A DNA stretch of 64,000 nt from Haloprofundus marisrubri. Lineage in GTDB: Archaea > Halobacteriota > Halobacteria > Halobacteriales > Haloferacaceae. Where the stretch lies: positions 185,104-249,103 of the forward strand of contig NZ_LOPU01000030.1 in assembly GCF_001469955.1 (NCBI RefSeq), in the 5' to 3' direction. Below the pieces are notes generated by a model. It saw nothing but the letters and a program-made list of their open reading frames with translations, was not told the origin of the DNA and made no database searches. A program made the translations under genes and the position numbers. Numbering within the stretch: position 1 is the stretch's first letter; the number at the start of each line of letters is the position of its first letter. Shown here one piece after another: positions 16,176-25,464 of the stretch.

Positions 16176-16790
16176 TCACTCTCGTTGTCGCTGCTGTTGC
16201 TGCTGTCGTTGCTGTTGTCTCTGCCGAGCGACGACCCACCGGACGCCTTCGCGGACGACGGCCCGAGCGTCGAACGTCGGCGACGCCGGATGCCAGTCGA
16301 CGACCCACCGACCGTCGGTCGCTCGATGGACTGGCACTTCGGTTCCGAGCAGTTCCGAGAGGTCGTCCGCCGGAACGTCGTAGCGTCGAAGGACGGTTTC
16401 GAGTTGCGAGCGTCCGTCGAGTCGTTCCGGGAGTGGGAACCACTCGCTGACGAGCGGGCGCTCGGGCGTCGGGATGGCGACGTCGACCCGGACGCCGTCG
16501 GTGGGGGGTCTGGCGTACGCCGCGGGACTGCGTCCGGGTCGGCGGCGCTCCGGTTCGACGGCCCGAACGACGCCGCTGTCGACGTGGCGTTCGAGCGCGA
16601 GCGATTCGAGGTGACGCTCCACGTCGCCGAGACTCCGGTCGTCGGGGACGACCGTCGCCGTTCTCGCGGTGAGCGCACTTGCAACCCGCGCCAACAGCAG
16701 TGCGCCTGTCAGCATGACGAACGCGTAGCCGACGAGGACGACGGTGAGCAGTATCACGAAGAGGACGAACAGTTGGGAGATGTCGACCAT
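16176..16790 (-). CDS. membrane-anchored protein with a polyglutamine tail
   Basis: A 204-residue protein. A single N-terminal membrane helix, 'LFVLFVILLTVVLVGYAFVML' (about 7-27), is followed by a soluble region with predicted alpha-beta content ('RSQLETVLRRYDVPADDLSELLGTEVPVH'). The last 16 residues are nearly all Q/R ('RQRQQQRQQQQQRQRE'), encoded by an imperfect CAG/CAA-type triplet run at 16176-16225. I recognise no domain. The start at 16790 gives the membrane anchor directly at the N-terminus. Confidence 0.6.
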   Translation of the reverse strand: MVDISQLFVLFVILLTVVLVGYAFVMLTGALLLARVASALTARTATVVPDDRSLGDVERHLESLALERHVDSGVVRAVEPERRRPGRSPAAYARPPTDGVRVDVAIPTPERPLVSEWFPLPERLDGRSQLETVLRRYDVPADDLSELLGTEVPVHRATDGRWVVDWHPASPTFDARAVVREGVRWVVARQRQQQRQQQQQRQRE

Positions 16791-16981
16791 GGATAACCTT
16801 CCGGCGGTAGCGTGGTGCTGCCGCTGTTCAGGCTGAGAGAAGATGGCCGTGCGCATATCGCTTTGCGCGCGGCGATTGAACTCTCTCGGCGTCGGGAGAC
16901 TCAGAGAGTCCGACGAGAGGCGAGTCGACTCGGAGAACAGCAGTCGCTCGACGGGAGAGAAAACGAGAGAAAACGCGGAGA

Positions 16982-17461
16982 TTAGTGGTCTTCGTCTTCG
17001 TAGAGCCACTGTTCGTCGACGCGCTCGTAGTCGAGCAGTTCGTCGTCGTCGAAGAACAGGCTGATTTCGCGCTCGTTTGCGCCTTCGTCCTCGTGGTCCG
17101 AGCCGTGGATGACGTTGCGGCCGAGGTCGAGGCCGAAGTCACCGCGGATGGTGCCCGGTGCGGAGTCGGCGGGGTCGGTCTCGCCCATCATGCGGCGGAC
17201 CTGTCGGGTCGCGTCCGCGCCCTCCCAGACCATCGCAAAGACGGGTCCGGAGGTGATGAAGTCGACGAGACCGTCGAAGAACGGCTTGCCCTCGTGCTCG
17301 CCGTAGTGTTCGTGGGCGAGGTCCTCGTCGATCTGCATGAACTTCCCACCGACGAGTTTGAGGCCGCGTTCCTCGAATCGGGAGACGATGTCCCCGATGA
17401 GGCCGCGCTGGACGCCGTCGGGCTTGACCATCACGAACGTGCGCTCGTCGTGGTGGCTCAT
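16982..17461 (-). CDS. ndk: nucleoside diphosphate kinase
   Basis: A 159-residue NDPK. '[35 protein letters not shown]' forms the N-terminal strand and phosphate site. The phospho-accepting histidine is in '[18 protein letters not shown]' (about 118), which carries a haloarchaeal-style acidic extension. The enzyme transfers gamma phosphate from ATP to NDPs. The start at 17461 overlaps the eL24 stop by 4 nt, making it the last gene of the L7Ae-eS28-eL24-ndk operon. Confidence 0.96.
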   Translation of the reverse strand: MSHHDERTFVMVKPDGVQRGLIGDIVSRFEERGLKLVGGKFMQIDEDLAHEHYGEHEGKPFFDGLVDFITSGPVFAMVWEGADATRQVRRMMGETDPADSAPGTIRGDFGLDLGRNVIHGSDHEDEGANEREISLFFDDDELLDYERVDEQWLYEDEDH

Positions 17462-17655
17462 TCGTCGGAGCCTCGCGTGGGTGCGCCGCCGGCTTCGGTC
17501 CACTCTAGGTCGCGCGATTCACGGCCGAGGTCGGCGTTCTTCTCGCACTTCGAAGAGCAGTAGTGGATGACGGTGCCGTCGGTGCGGACGAACATCGTGC
17601 CCGTGCCGGGTTCGATGTCGGCGCCGCAGTAGTCGCAGTCTCGGTTCTGTGGCAT
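17458..17655 (-). CDS. rpl24e: 50S ribosomal protein eL24
   Basis: A 65-residue zinc-binding ribosomal protein: '[39 protein letters not shown]' holds CxxC...CxxxC, the four-cysteine zinc site of archaeal L24e. The C-terminal acidic tail is short. It starts 5 bp after the eS28 stop. Confidence 0.95.
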   Translation of the reverse strand: MPQNRDCDYCGADIEPGTGTMFVRTDGTVIHYCSSKCEKNADLGRESRDLEWTEAGGAPTRGSDE

Positions 17656-17659
17656 TGGC

Positions 17660-17884
17660 TTACTGACCTCCGATGGAGTCCGCGTCGCGCTGGGTCTCGC
17701 GGAGTTGGAGCACGTCGCCCTCTCGGACGGGACCCAACACGTTACGCGTGATGATGCGGCCCTGGTTCGAGCCTTCGCGGATGCGGCATTTGACCTGCAT
17801 GGCCTCGCCGTGCATCCCGGTCTTGCCAACGATCTCGATAACCTCGGCGGAGGTCGAGTCGTTGGTACTCTCTTCTGCGCTCAT
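17660..17884 (-). CDS. rps28e: 30S ribosomal protein eS28
   Basis: A 74-residue protein with an OB fold: '[47 protein letters not shown]'. It carries the C-terminal '[11 protein letters not shown]' typical of S28e. It binds at the mRNA exit site near the anti-Shine-Dalgarno region. It lies 6 bp after the L7Ae stop. Confidence 0.96.
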   Translation of the reverse strand: MSAEESTNDSTSAEVIEIVGKTGMHGEAMQVKCRIREGSNQGRIITRNVLGPVREGDVLQLRETQRDADSIGGQ

Positions 17885-17890
17885 GGTGGC

Positions 17891-18253
17891 TTACTGCAGG
17901 TCCTCGACCTTCGAGGCGATGTCTTCGACATCGTCTTCGGCCTCGCCGGCGTCGACGATGGCGGCAGCGGCGCTGCCGACTTCGAGACCGGCCGCGTGGC
18001 CGATGTCGTCCTGCGTCTCGACGAAGATGTACGCGATGCCCTTCTCATCTGCGAGTTCGGGCAGGTGCATGACGATCTCCTCGGGGGAGACGTCTTCGGC
18101 GACGTAGACGAGGTCGGCGTTGCCGCGCTCGATGGCTTTGGTTGTCTCGTTGGTACCTTTCTTGACCGTTCCGGTGTCTCGGGCAACCTCGAGCGCTTCG
18201 AGAGCGCGCTCTGCGAGGTCGGCCGGGACTTCATAATCGACGTAAACTGGCAT
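17891..18253 (-). CDS. rpl7ae: 50S ribosomal protein L7Ae
   Basis: A 120-residue kink-turn-binding protein. '[46 protein letters not shown]' is the invariant RNA-binding core. In archaea L7Ae serves the ribosome, C/D and H/ACA guide RNPs and RNase P. The start at 18253 is preceded by a strong Shine-Dalgarno (ggaggtgaacaacc ATG on the minus strand). A leader of about 90 nt is predicted, unusually long for a haloarchaeon. Confidence 0.97.
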   Translation of the reverse strand: MPVYVDYEVPADLAERALEALEVARDTGTVKKGTNETTKAIERGNADLVYVAEDVSPEEIVMHLPELADEKGIAYIFVETQDDIGHAAGLEVGSAAAAIVDAGEAEDDVEDIASKVEDLQ

Positions 18254-18376
18254 TGGTTGTTCACCTCCCTGTTCGTAGGCTCGCGCCCCACACCAGATGG
18301 TCGGTCCCTGATGGCGTGGAGCTTCATCAACCTCGAACAGGTTGTACACATCTGTAACGTAGCACCCCATAAAAGC
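18254..18376 (-). promoter_or_regulatory. promoter and long leader of the L7Ae operon
   Basis: A minus-strand TATA box 'gcttttat' at 18369-18376 predicts transcription from about 18346 and a leader of about 90 nt. Near its 5' end a small hairpin (CAACC/GGUUG) runs straight into 'UGAUGA' (plus-strand 18324-18329), which resembles box C of the kink-turns that L7Ae binds. No clear matching CUGA partner is visible, so self-regulation is only suggested. The remaining gap to 18574 holds no recognisable gene. Confidence 0.45.
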
Positions 18377-18574
18377 GCTTTCAAAGCGTACAGGGCGTGG
18401 TACGCCTGCGCATGGCGATTTTCAGCATCGAGAGAGCAAAGCAGTTGACACGAGTTCGGAGGTGGGGGTTCGGTTCGTTTAGGAGTCCGGATTCGTCGAC
18501 TCGGTGATTCCGCAGTAGAGCCACCGAGGAACTGCCCCGAGAACTGAATACTCAGTAATACGAACCAAAACACG

Positions 18575-19066
18575 ATGAGTCAGTCCGAGCAGCGCGAGGG
18601 AGGAGTTCTCAGCGGCCTCCTCGAACGGAAGGCGCTCAAATACTGGATAGCGACCTGTGGACTGTATGCGCTCGTCAATCTTTTCGACCCACTACTCGAA
18701 CATCTACCGACCGATTACACCGATGTCGGCGTCGGGTCGTTCGAGGGGTTCTTTCTCACCGGTGTGTTGCTCGTCGTCTGCTGGTTTCTCTCGAAACGAA
18801 AGCGTGAGATTCTGGTCGGTCTGTGGCTCGCCGGTCACGGTGTCTGGTGGTTGATACCCAACAGTCCTCCCAGCGATGTCGGAGTCAAAACGATAGTTGC
18901 GACGGCGTACCCCGTCGGGATGGCGTGTATTCCGCTCGTTCTCGGCGTTGCACTCTTGACCGGTTCGCATCGAGGGCACGACCGGATATGGTTCGGAGCC
19001 ATCGCCGCTTCGTTCGGCCTCGCAGTGCTTGGACTACTCGGCGTCATGTTGTTCGCCACATTCTGA
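18575..19066 (+). CDS. four-helix membrane protein, unknown
   Basis: A 163-residue protein with four or five hydrophobic segments: about 23-40, 55-75, 82-98, 108-128 and 138-160. Polar ends are short. No family was recognised. It may be a lineage-specific protein. It stands alone between the L7Ae operon (divergent) and tmcA. Confidence 0.6.
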   Translation: MSQSEQREGGVLSGLLERKALKYWIATCGLYALVNLFDPLLEHLPTDYTDVGVGSFEGFFLTGVLLVVCWFLSKRKREILVGLWLAGHGVWWLIPNSPPSDVGVKTIVATAYPVGMACIPLVLGVALLTGSHRGHDRIWFGAIAASFGLAVLGLLGVMLFATF

Positions 19067-19123
19067 CTCACCGCCCACCGCCCAGACGAAATCACCATTA
19101 CCCGCAAGCGACCAGTACGGACG

Positions 19124-21487
19124 ATGGACGTGGCCGCCCTCGCCGACCGCCTCCGCACCGAGGCCGAGCGTGCGAACGAACGTCGACTGCTCGTACTCGC
19201 CGGCGACCGAGACGCCGGCATCGACGCCGCTTACACCGCTCTCGACGCGGCCGAAGTCGCCGACGACGACGTGACCATCGTCAGCTCCCGCGAGGGATTC
19301 AGATTCGAGCGCCACGCGCCGAACCACGCGGGAAATCTCCTCGGTCGAACTCGGGGGGCAGTGGTCTTCGACGCCCACGAGAAGTTCTCACCGAACGCAC
19401 TGGGCCAAGTCGTCGGTGCCGTCGACGGCGGTGGTCTCTTGGTTCTTCTCACCCCGCCGCTGTCGGCGTGGCCAGAGCGCCGTGAGTGGTTCGACGACCA
19501 CCTCGCCGTGCCGCCGTTCGACCTCGACGACGTGGGGACGCGATTCCGAGGACGACTCGTCGAGACGCTCCGCGAGCATCCGGGCGTTGCAATCGTCGAT
19601 GTCGATTCGGAGACAATCGACCGCGACGGTCTCACCGACCCGTGGCCTGCGCGGCCGCACGACCCGCCGAAGGCTCCCGAAAACGCCGCGTTCTCCGAGG
19701 TCGTCTACGACGCCTGTCTCACCGCCGACCAAGCCGACGCCGTCGGCGCACTGGAAGCGCTCCGCAACCCCGGTCACGCCGTCGTCGTCGAAGCCGACAG
19801 GGGGAGAGGGAAATCCAGCGCCGCGGGCATCGCCGCCGGTGCGCTCGCCGCTGAGGGAAAGCACGTACTCGTCACCGCACCGGCGTTTCGGAGCGCCCGT
19901 GAAGTGTTCGTCCGCGCTGCCGCCGTGGTCGATTCGATGGGCTATCGGGCCGACAACGGGGAAGACGAGCGCCGAATCGAGACGACGGCCGGAGGACGAG
20001 TACAGTTCGCTTCACCCGTCGCCGCCGTCGACGAACTCGGAGCGGGAGGAGAGGTAGACGACCACGGCGGCGACGACGGAGACGACGGCGACCGCGACCG
20101 CGACAGCCCCGACGTGGTACTCGTCGACGAAGCAGCAGCGCTCCCGGTTCGTCTGCTCTCGGAGTTTCTCTCCGCGCCCGCCGTCGGCTTCTTCACGACC
20201 GTTCGCGGCTACGAGGGCGCAGGCCGCGGTTTCTCGGTTCGGTTCCGCGACCGACTCGGCGAGAGCGAGTTCGAGGTGACGGACGTGACGCTTTCGGAGC
20301 CGATTCGGTATGCACCGGGTGACCCGCTCGAAATCTGGGCGTTTCGGGCGCTGTTGCTCGATGCCCGCCCGCCGGTCGACCAACTCGTCGCGGACGCGAC
20401 CCTCGACTCTGTCGAGTACCGTGCGTTCACCCCGGAAGACCTGCTGGCCGACGAACATCTGCTTCGAGAAGTGTTCGGCCTGCTCGTGCTCGCACACTAC
20501 CGAACTGAGCCGAACGACCTCGCGCGGTTGCTCGACGCGCCGAACCTCTCCGTTCGAGTGTTGCTCCACGACGGCCGCGTCGTCTCCGTCGCGCTTCTGG
20601 CCCGCGAGGGTGGCCTTCCGGAGTCGACGCGCCGGAAGATGTACGACGGCCAGCGCGTCGCGGGTAACATGATTCCCGACGTGCTGACGAGTCAGCTCAG
20701 AGACGAAGAGGCAGCAGAACCGGTCGGCTATCGAGTGCTCCGCATCGCAACGCACCACGCGGTTCGGTCGCGGGGTCTCGGTTCTCGACTGCTTTCGGCG
20801 ACGAAAGAGGAGTTCCGCGGCGAAGTAGATTGGCTCGGGGTCGGCTACGGGGCGACGCCGGAACTGCTCTCGTTTTGGCGCGAGAACGGCTACCGGACGG
20901 TCCACCTCTCGACGACGCGCAACGACACGAGCGGCGAGTACTCGGCGGTCATGCTGAACCCGCTCTCGGATTCGGGACGAGAACTCGCCGAACGACACTC
21001 CCGATGGTTCCGAGAGAGAGCGATTGGGGTGCTCTCGGACCCGCTTCGGGATGCAGACCCGGACGTGGTTCGGGCGACACTCGCAGCGACCGACGCTCCG
21101 GTCAACCCGTCGCTCTCGGACCACGAGTGGCGCGTCGTCGTCGGAGCCTCGTACGGACCCGGTCTCTACGTCGCGGCCCCCGGAGCGTTTCGGCGGCTTG
21201 CACTGGCCTACTTCGTCGGCGGCGACGGTGATGACGGCGACAGCGCCCAAAGCGACGACAGCACCGACGGGAGCGAGACGCAACTCTCCGTTCGCGAGGA
21301 GCGACTCCTCGTCCGGAAGGTGCTACAGGCCCAGTTGTGGGAGAACGTTGCAGCGGAACTCGACTACGTTTCGACGGGGCAGTGTATGCGGGCGCTCGGA
21401 ACGGCGTTTCGGCCCCTCGTCGACCACTACGGCGGCGACAACGACACCGTCGTCGAGGAGCGAGCGCGGTTCTCCGACGAGTTCTGA
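19124..21487 (+). CDS. tmcA: tRNA(Met) cytidine acetyltransferase TmcA
   Basis: A 787-residue protein with the TmcA/NAT10 architecture. An N-terminal DUF1726-like domain spans about 1-200. A helicase-like ATPase follows with Walker A 'EADRGRGKSSAAG' (about 222-234) and Walker B 'VVLVDEAAALPV' (about 329-340). A GNAT acetyltransferase spans about 440-610, with 'YRVLRIATHHAVRSRGLGSRLLSATK' as the acetyl-CoA loop, and a C-terminal tRNA-binding region ends the protein. It makes N4-acetylcytidine in RNA. Archaeal homologues can modify many rRNA and tRNA sites. A short acidic insertion (about 305-325) is halophile-specific. Confidence 0.95.
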   Translation: MDVAALADRLRTEAERANERRLLVLAGDRDAGIDAAYTALDAAEVADDDVTIVSSREGFRFERHAPNHAGNLLGRTRGAVVFDAHEKFSPNALGQVVGAVDGGGLLVLLTPPLSAWPERREWFDDHLAVPPFDLDDVGTRFRGRLVETLREHPGVAIVDVDSETIDRDGLTDPWPARPHDPPKAPENAAFSEVVYDACLTADQADAVGALEALRNPGHAVVVEADRGRGKSSAAGIAAGALAAEGKHVLVTAPAFRSAREVFVRAAAVVDSMGYRADNGEDERRIETTAGGRVQFASPVAAVDELGAGGEVDDHGGDDGDDGDRDRDSPDVVLVDEAAALPVRLLSEFLSAPAVGFFTTVRGYEGAGRGFSVRFRDRLGESEFEVTDVTLSEPIRYAPGDPLEIWAFRALLLDARPPVDQLVADATLDSVEYRAFTPEDLLADEHLLREVFGLLVLAHYRTEPNDLARLLDAPNLSVRVLLHDGRVVSVALLAREGGLPESTRRKMYDGQRVAGNMIPDVLTSQLRDEEAAEPVGYRVLRIATHHAVRSRGLGSRLLSATKEEFRGEVDWLGVGYGATPELLSFWRENGYRTVHLSTTRNDTSGEYSAVMLNPLSDSGRELAERHSRWFRERAIGVLSDPLRDADPDVVRATLAATDAPVNPSLSDHEWRVVVGASYGPGLYVAAPGAFRRLALAYFVGGDGDDGDSAQSDDSTDGSETQLSVREERLLVRKVLQAQLWENVAAELDYVSTGQCMRALGTAFRPLVDHYGGDNDTVVEERARFSDEF

Positions 21488-21524
21488 GCGGTACGCCGAA
21501 GAGGGCCGCCGGCGTACGGACCGT

Positions 21525-22007
21525 ATGGTCGAACCTCTCGGATGGCTGGCGCTCGCGCTGTTGGTCCTCGGCGTCGTCGGCAGCGTCGCACCGTTGCTGC
21601 CGGGCGCGCTCACGTCGCTCGCCGGCGTCTACCTCTACTGGTGGTCGACGGACTTCGGCGAACCCGGACTTCTCGCAGTTCTTGGACTCACGGCCGTCGG
21701 ACTCACGGCAGTCGTCCTCGACTACTTCGCCGGACCCATCGCCGCCAAGTACGGCGGCGCGTCGACGCGGACGACGCTCGTCGCGGCCGCTGTCGGGTTT
21801 CTGGCGTTTTTCGTCGCCGGGCCGCCGGGCATCATCCTCGGCGTCGCCGGGACGGTGTTCGCACTGGAGTTCTACCGCAATCAGGACGCGAACGCGAGTT
21901 TCAAGACGGCGCTGTTTGCGACTATCGGCGTACTGGCGTCTGCGGCCGTACAGGTCGTATTGACGTCGCTGATGCTCGTCGCGTTCGTTCTCGTGGTGTT
22001 TCTGTAA
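21525..22007 (+). CDS. DUF456 family membrane protein
   Basis: A 160-residue hydrophobic protein with four or five helices. 'LGVVGSVAPLLPGALTSLAGVYLYWW' at the N-terminus and 'ALEFYRNQDANASFKTALFATIGVLASAAVQ' towards the C-terminus match DUF456, small bacterial and archaeal membrane proteins of unknown role. The ATG at 21525 is 37 bp after the tmcA stop, so co-transcription is possible. Confidence 0.8.
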   Translation: MVEPLGWLALALLVLGVVGSVAPLLPGALTSLAGVYLYWWSTDFGEPGLLAVLGLTAVGLTAVVLDYFAGPIAAKYGGASTRTTLVAAAVGFLAFFVAGPPGIILGVAGTVFALEFYRNQDANASFKTALFATIGVLASAAVQVVLTSLMLVAFVLVVFL

Positions 22008-22180
22008 GCCGTCATCGCCCAGACCGTCGTCTCGACAGGACGAACGTTCAAATACGAAGACGAAACCAACGGCCCGTGTGAGCTAACCCTCGCTCCGGGT
22101 CGTCTCGCGGGTGTGCGACACAGCGTCCCGGTGTTGTCGAAAGAGAAGCCGGTCGTGTCGCCTGTTCGCTCTCTTTCCCC

Positions 22181-23896
22181 TCAGTCGTGGCTGAAGTACG
22201 TCACCGCTTCGTCGTCGTCCTGTGAGTCCACGCGGACGAAGCCGACGCGTTCGAACTGCACCGCGTCGTCGACGGTGGCGTCGCCGAAGTCGGGTTCGGC
22301 ACGACCCGCCACGTCGCCCTCGGTCGTTCGCATGGTCACAGAGACGTTCTCCTCGGCCGGTGCCCAGTGAATCACGTCGACGCCTTCGTTGCGGACGACG
22401 TCGATGTCGTCGCCGACGTACTCCAGGGCGTCGTCCTCGTAACGGACACAGCCGTAGCCTTTCAGCCAGACTCGCTCGCCGCTCTGGGGAACGTCCGAAG
22501 GTTCGACGAGCACTGCGTCACCAGCAGGGATGGTTCGGTTTCCGCGCTCTTCGTGGTCGGGGTGAATCGGCGGGTGGCCCGCGTCGGGTCCACCCGAGAG
22601 CGGGAGTTCAACGCCGTCGCGGACGAGGAAGTAGCGCGGGGCATCGTCGTCGATTAACTCTCGGTTGTTCGCGTAGACGGTGCTCATCGCCAAGTCGACG
22701 TTGCTGGTGGAGGTGCCGAGACCGACCATCGACTCGACGATGGCCTCGCCGCGGATACCGCGCCGACGGAGGCTCTTGATAGTCGGCGCGCGCGGGTCGT
22801 CCCAGCCGTCGAGTTCGCCCTCGGCGATGAGTTGCTTGATAGTCGACGTGGACATCTTCACGCCGTACTCGTCTATCTGGACGTGGCCCCAGTGGACGAC
22901 TTCGGGGTACTCCCAGTCGAAGTAGTCGTAGACGAACTGCTGGCGTTTCGCCGAGTCCTGCAGGTCGATGCCGCGGATGATGTGCGTGACGCCTGTGAGG
23001 TGGTCGTCGATGCCCGACTGGAAGTCGAGCATCGGCCAGAGGCGGTACTTCTCGGCCTCCTCGCGCGGGTGTGGCGTGTCGATAACGCGGAACGCGACGA
23101 AATCGCGGAGCGCCGGGTTCTTGTGTTCGATGTCGGTTTTGACGCGGAGCACCATCTCACCCGACGAGTACTCGCCGTCGACGAGCGCCTCGAACTCCGT
23201 CATCGTCGTCTCGGGGTCTTTGTCTCGGTGTGGACACGGCTCGCCCGAGTTCTTCAGTTCCGAGAACGCCTCACCCGTACACGAACAGGTGTACGCGCCA
23301 CCGTTCTCGATGAGTTCGCGGGCGTGGTCGTAGTAGATGTCGAGACGGTCCGACGCTCGAAGTACGTCGTCCGGTTCGAAGCCGAGATAGTCGATGTCGT
23401 CTAAGATGGCGTCGTAGGCGTCCAAATCGGGGCGCTTGGTCTCGGGGTCGGTGTCGTCGAAGCGGACGATGAACGACCCGTCGTACATCTCCTTGTACGT
23501 CCCGATGACCGCGGGCATCCGCGCGTGGCCGATGTGCCACGGCCCGTTGGGGTTCGGCGCGGCGCGCATCCGAACTTCGTCGTAGTTGTCCACATTTGGG
23601 AGGTCCGAGAGTACCTGCTCGTCCTCTTCGTCTTCGCTGTCGAGTTCGTCGAGCAGGTCGGGGGCGAGTTCGCCGAGTCGCTCGCGTCGCTCGCCGTGGT
23701 CCATCGCGTTCACGTCGGCGACGACGCCGCCGACGACACCCGGAATCTCGCCACCGTGCGGGCGGAACTCAGGGTTCTCGCCCATGAGCGGCCCCATCAC
23801 CGCGCCCACGTCGGCGTCGCTCTCGTACTTCACCGCGTTGAACAGCGCGTGCTTTTCGGCTTCCGTCTGCACGCGAGTTCGAAGGTCCTCGTCCAT
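22181..23896 (-). CDS. gltX: glutamyl-tRNA synthetase (archaeal type)
   Basis: A 571-residue non-discriminating-type GluRS. The N-terminal 110 residues are the archaeal/eukaryotic extension. The HIGH signature 'AAPNPNGPWHIGHARMPAV' lies at about 110-128, 'RFDDTDPETKRP' follows, and the KMSKS-equivalent 'VKMSTSTIKQLI' lies at about 344. The C-terminal beta-barrel anticodon domain (about 450-571) is GlnRS-like. It charges tRNA-Glu and, in organisms with a GatDE amidotransferase, feeds Gln-tRNA-Gln formation. I chose Met 23896; the upstream extension is not conserved-looking. Confidence 0.96.
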   Translation of the reverse strand: MDEDLRTRVQTEAEKHALFNAVKYESDADVGAVMGPLMGENPEFRPHGGEIPGVVGGVVADVNAMDHGERRERLGELAPDLLDELDSEDEEDEQVLSDLPNVDNYDEVRMRAAPNPNGPWHIGHARMPAVIGTYKEMYDGSFIVRFDDTDPETKRPDLDAYDAILDDIDYLGFEPDDVLRASDRLDIYYDHARELIENGGAYTCSCTGEAFSELKNSGEPCPHRDKDPETTMTEFEALVDGEYSSGEMVLRVKTDIEHKNPALRDFVAFRVIDTPHPREEAEKYRLWPMLDFQSGIDDHLTGVTHIIRGIDLQDSAKRQQFVYDYFDWEYPEVVHWGHVQIDEYGVKMSTSTIKQLIAEGELDGWDDPRAPTIKSLRRRGIRGEAIVESMVGLGTSTSNVDLAMSTVYANNRELIDDDAPRYFLVRDGVELPLSGGPDAGHPPIHPDHEERGNRTIPAGDAVLVEPSDVPQSGERVWLKGYGCVRYEDDALEYVGDDIDVVRNEGVDVIHWAPAEENVSVTMRTTEGDVAGRAEPDFGDATVDDAVQFERVGFVRVDSQDDDEAVTYFSHD

Positions 23897-23997
23897 TACC
23901 CGCGGGTTTCGTCCGCCCGGTAAAAACAGCCGTGGATTGCGCGCACCACAGTCGACAGACATTGGATAGATGACGAGACAGTCATCTCCAGCAACAA

Positions 23998-24006
23998 ACC
24001 TATAAG
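23998..24006 (+). promoter_or_regulatory. TATA box for the DUF5658-like gene
   Basis: 'cctataag' at 23998-24005 lies about 27 bp before the GTG start at 24029, which supports that non-ATG start and a leaderless mRNA. Confidence 0.45.
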
Positions 24007-24028
24007 CTCCCCGTGGAGATGCTCCGCT

Positions 24029-24391
24029 GTGAACGCTCGGGCGTGGCTCACTCTCGACGGGACGCCGGTCACCGAGCGACGCTTCTACTGGGTCTGGTTC
24101 GCTGCAGCGACCGGGTACGGCGTCGGCGACGTCGTCACTACTGTCGCCATCGTCGCCTTCGCCTCCGGCGTCGTCGAAGGCAATCCCGTGATGGCGTCGG
24201 CGGTGGAGACGTTCGGCCTTGCCGGGTTGGTCGGGCTCAAACTCGCCGTGTTCGGTCTCTGTCTCGCTATCAGTCAGTACGCAGCACGACTGGGTGAGCC
24301 ACTGTTTCCGTACGTACTCCCCGGTCTGTTGTCACTCGTCGGCGTGGGACTGACGGGGTACAACATCTGGTTGCTGTCGCTGTTCGGGTAG
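24029..24391 (+). CDS. DUF5658-like membrane protein (GTG start)
   Basis: A 120-residue protein with three hydrophobic helices. The pattern 'GYGVGDVVTTVAIV...VVEGNPVMA', with Gly-Asp and Glu-Gly-Asn-Pro at helix ends, is characteristic of the small haloarchaeal DUF5658 family. Function unknown. The start is GTG at 24029, supported by the TATA spacing. Confidence 0.65.
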   Translation: MNARAWLTLDGTPVTERRFYWVWFAAATGYGVGDVVTTVAIVAFASGVVEGNPVMASAVETFGLAGLVGLKLAVFGLCLAISQYAARLGEPLFPYVLPGLLSLVGVGLTGYNIWLLSLFG

Positions 24392-24417
24392 TCAAAAGAA
24401 AGAAGAAAAGTGGCGTC

Positions 24418-25464
24418 TCAGTAACCGCGCGTGATGAGGTAGTCGGCGATATCTTCGAGGAGGCCGCGTGCCTCGTTGTCCGGCAGCACTTCGAGCCGTT
24501 CTTTGCTCTCTCTGACGAGTTCTTCGGCCATCTCGCGGGCGTACTTGATGCTGCCGACGTGTTCGAGTTCCGAAACGGCCGCGTCGATGTCGGACTCGGT
24601 CACGTCGTCGAGCGACGCCGTATCGACGAGACCCGCGATGTCTACGTCGTGTTGGCGTGCGTGGAGCGTGATGAGCGTCTCTTTCTCCTCGACGAGGTCC
24701 GACCCTCGCTGTTTGCCCAGTTCCTCGGAGGGGACCGTGAGGTCCAACACGTCGTCCTGTATCTGGAACGCACAGCCGGCGTCGATGCCGTACTGGTAGA
24801 GCGCGTCGACGACGTCGTCGTCCGCACCCATCAGCACCGCGGGCGTCGCCGCGGCGGCACCGTACAGCACGGCCGTCTTGAACTCTATCATCTCCAGATA
24901 CTCCTCCGGGAGGATGTCGCTACGGTGCTCGAAGGAGACGTCGAGGGCCTGTCCCTCACAGATTCGGGTACAGGTCGTTGCGAGCAGTCTGGTCGCTTCG
25001 AGGCCTCGTTCGGGCTTTGCGCCCGTGTTCGTCATGAGTTCGAACGCTTTCGAGTAGAGCGTATCCCCGGCCAGGATAGCCGTCTCGGTGTCGTACGCCT
25101 CGTGGACGGCGGGTACGCCGCGCCGAAGGTCGTCGTCGTCCATAATGTCGTCGTGGATAAGCGTGAACGACTGGATGACTTCGAGACCGACGGCGGCGGA
25201 CATCAGGTCGACACTACCTTCGTCGAGTGCCGGGAACGCGCGGTACTCCGTCGATAGTGGTTCTACGTCCGCGAGGGCTTCGGCGGCGAGCAGCGCGACG
25301 GCGGGCCGAAGGCGCTTGCCACCTGCTTCCAACAGGTAGCGAGTGGCTTCGTAGAGGCGCTGTGGTTCGGCCATGGGCACCTCCTCGTCGATGGCCTCGT
25401 TGACGAGTTCGCGTCGCTCGCCGACGGCGGCCAGTACCCGCTCTTCTGTCGCGTTCGATGACAT
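24418..25464 (-). CDS. idsA: polyprenyl diphosphate synthase (geranylgeranyl/farnesyl type)
   Basis: A 348-residue E-type prenyltransferase. The first aspartate-rich motif 'LIHDDIMDDDDLRRG' lies at about 99-113 and the second 'FQIQDDVLDL' at about 232-241. 'GGKRLRPAVALLAAEAL' is the IPP-binding start. It condenses IPP with allylic diphosphates to make C20 chains for archaeal ether lipids and carotenoids. The start ATG at 25464 shares a base with the RNase J stop (TGATG), so it is translationally coupled to rnj. Confidence 0.93.
   Translation of the reverse strand: MSSNATEERVLAAVGERRELVNEAIDEEVPMAEPQRLYEATRYLLEAGGKRLRPAVALLAAEALADVEPLSTEYRAFPALDEGSVDLMSAAVGLEVIQSFTLIHDDIMDDDDLRRGVPAVHEAYDTETAILAGDTLYSKAFELMTNTGAKPERGLEATRLLATTCTRICEGQALDVSFEHRSDILPEEYLEMIEFKTAVLYGAAAATPAVLMGADDDVVDALYQYGIDAGCAFQIQDDVLDLTVPSEELGKQRGSDLVEEKETLITLHARQHDVDIAGLVDTASLDDVTESDIDAAVSELEHVGSIKYAREMAEELVRESKERLEVLPDNEARGLLEDIADYLITRGY

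Noticed and set aside
20012..21283. 423-codon minus-strand frame within tmcA
   Set aside because: Antisense shadow with no domain; TmcA is unambiguous on the plus strand.
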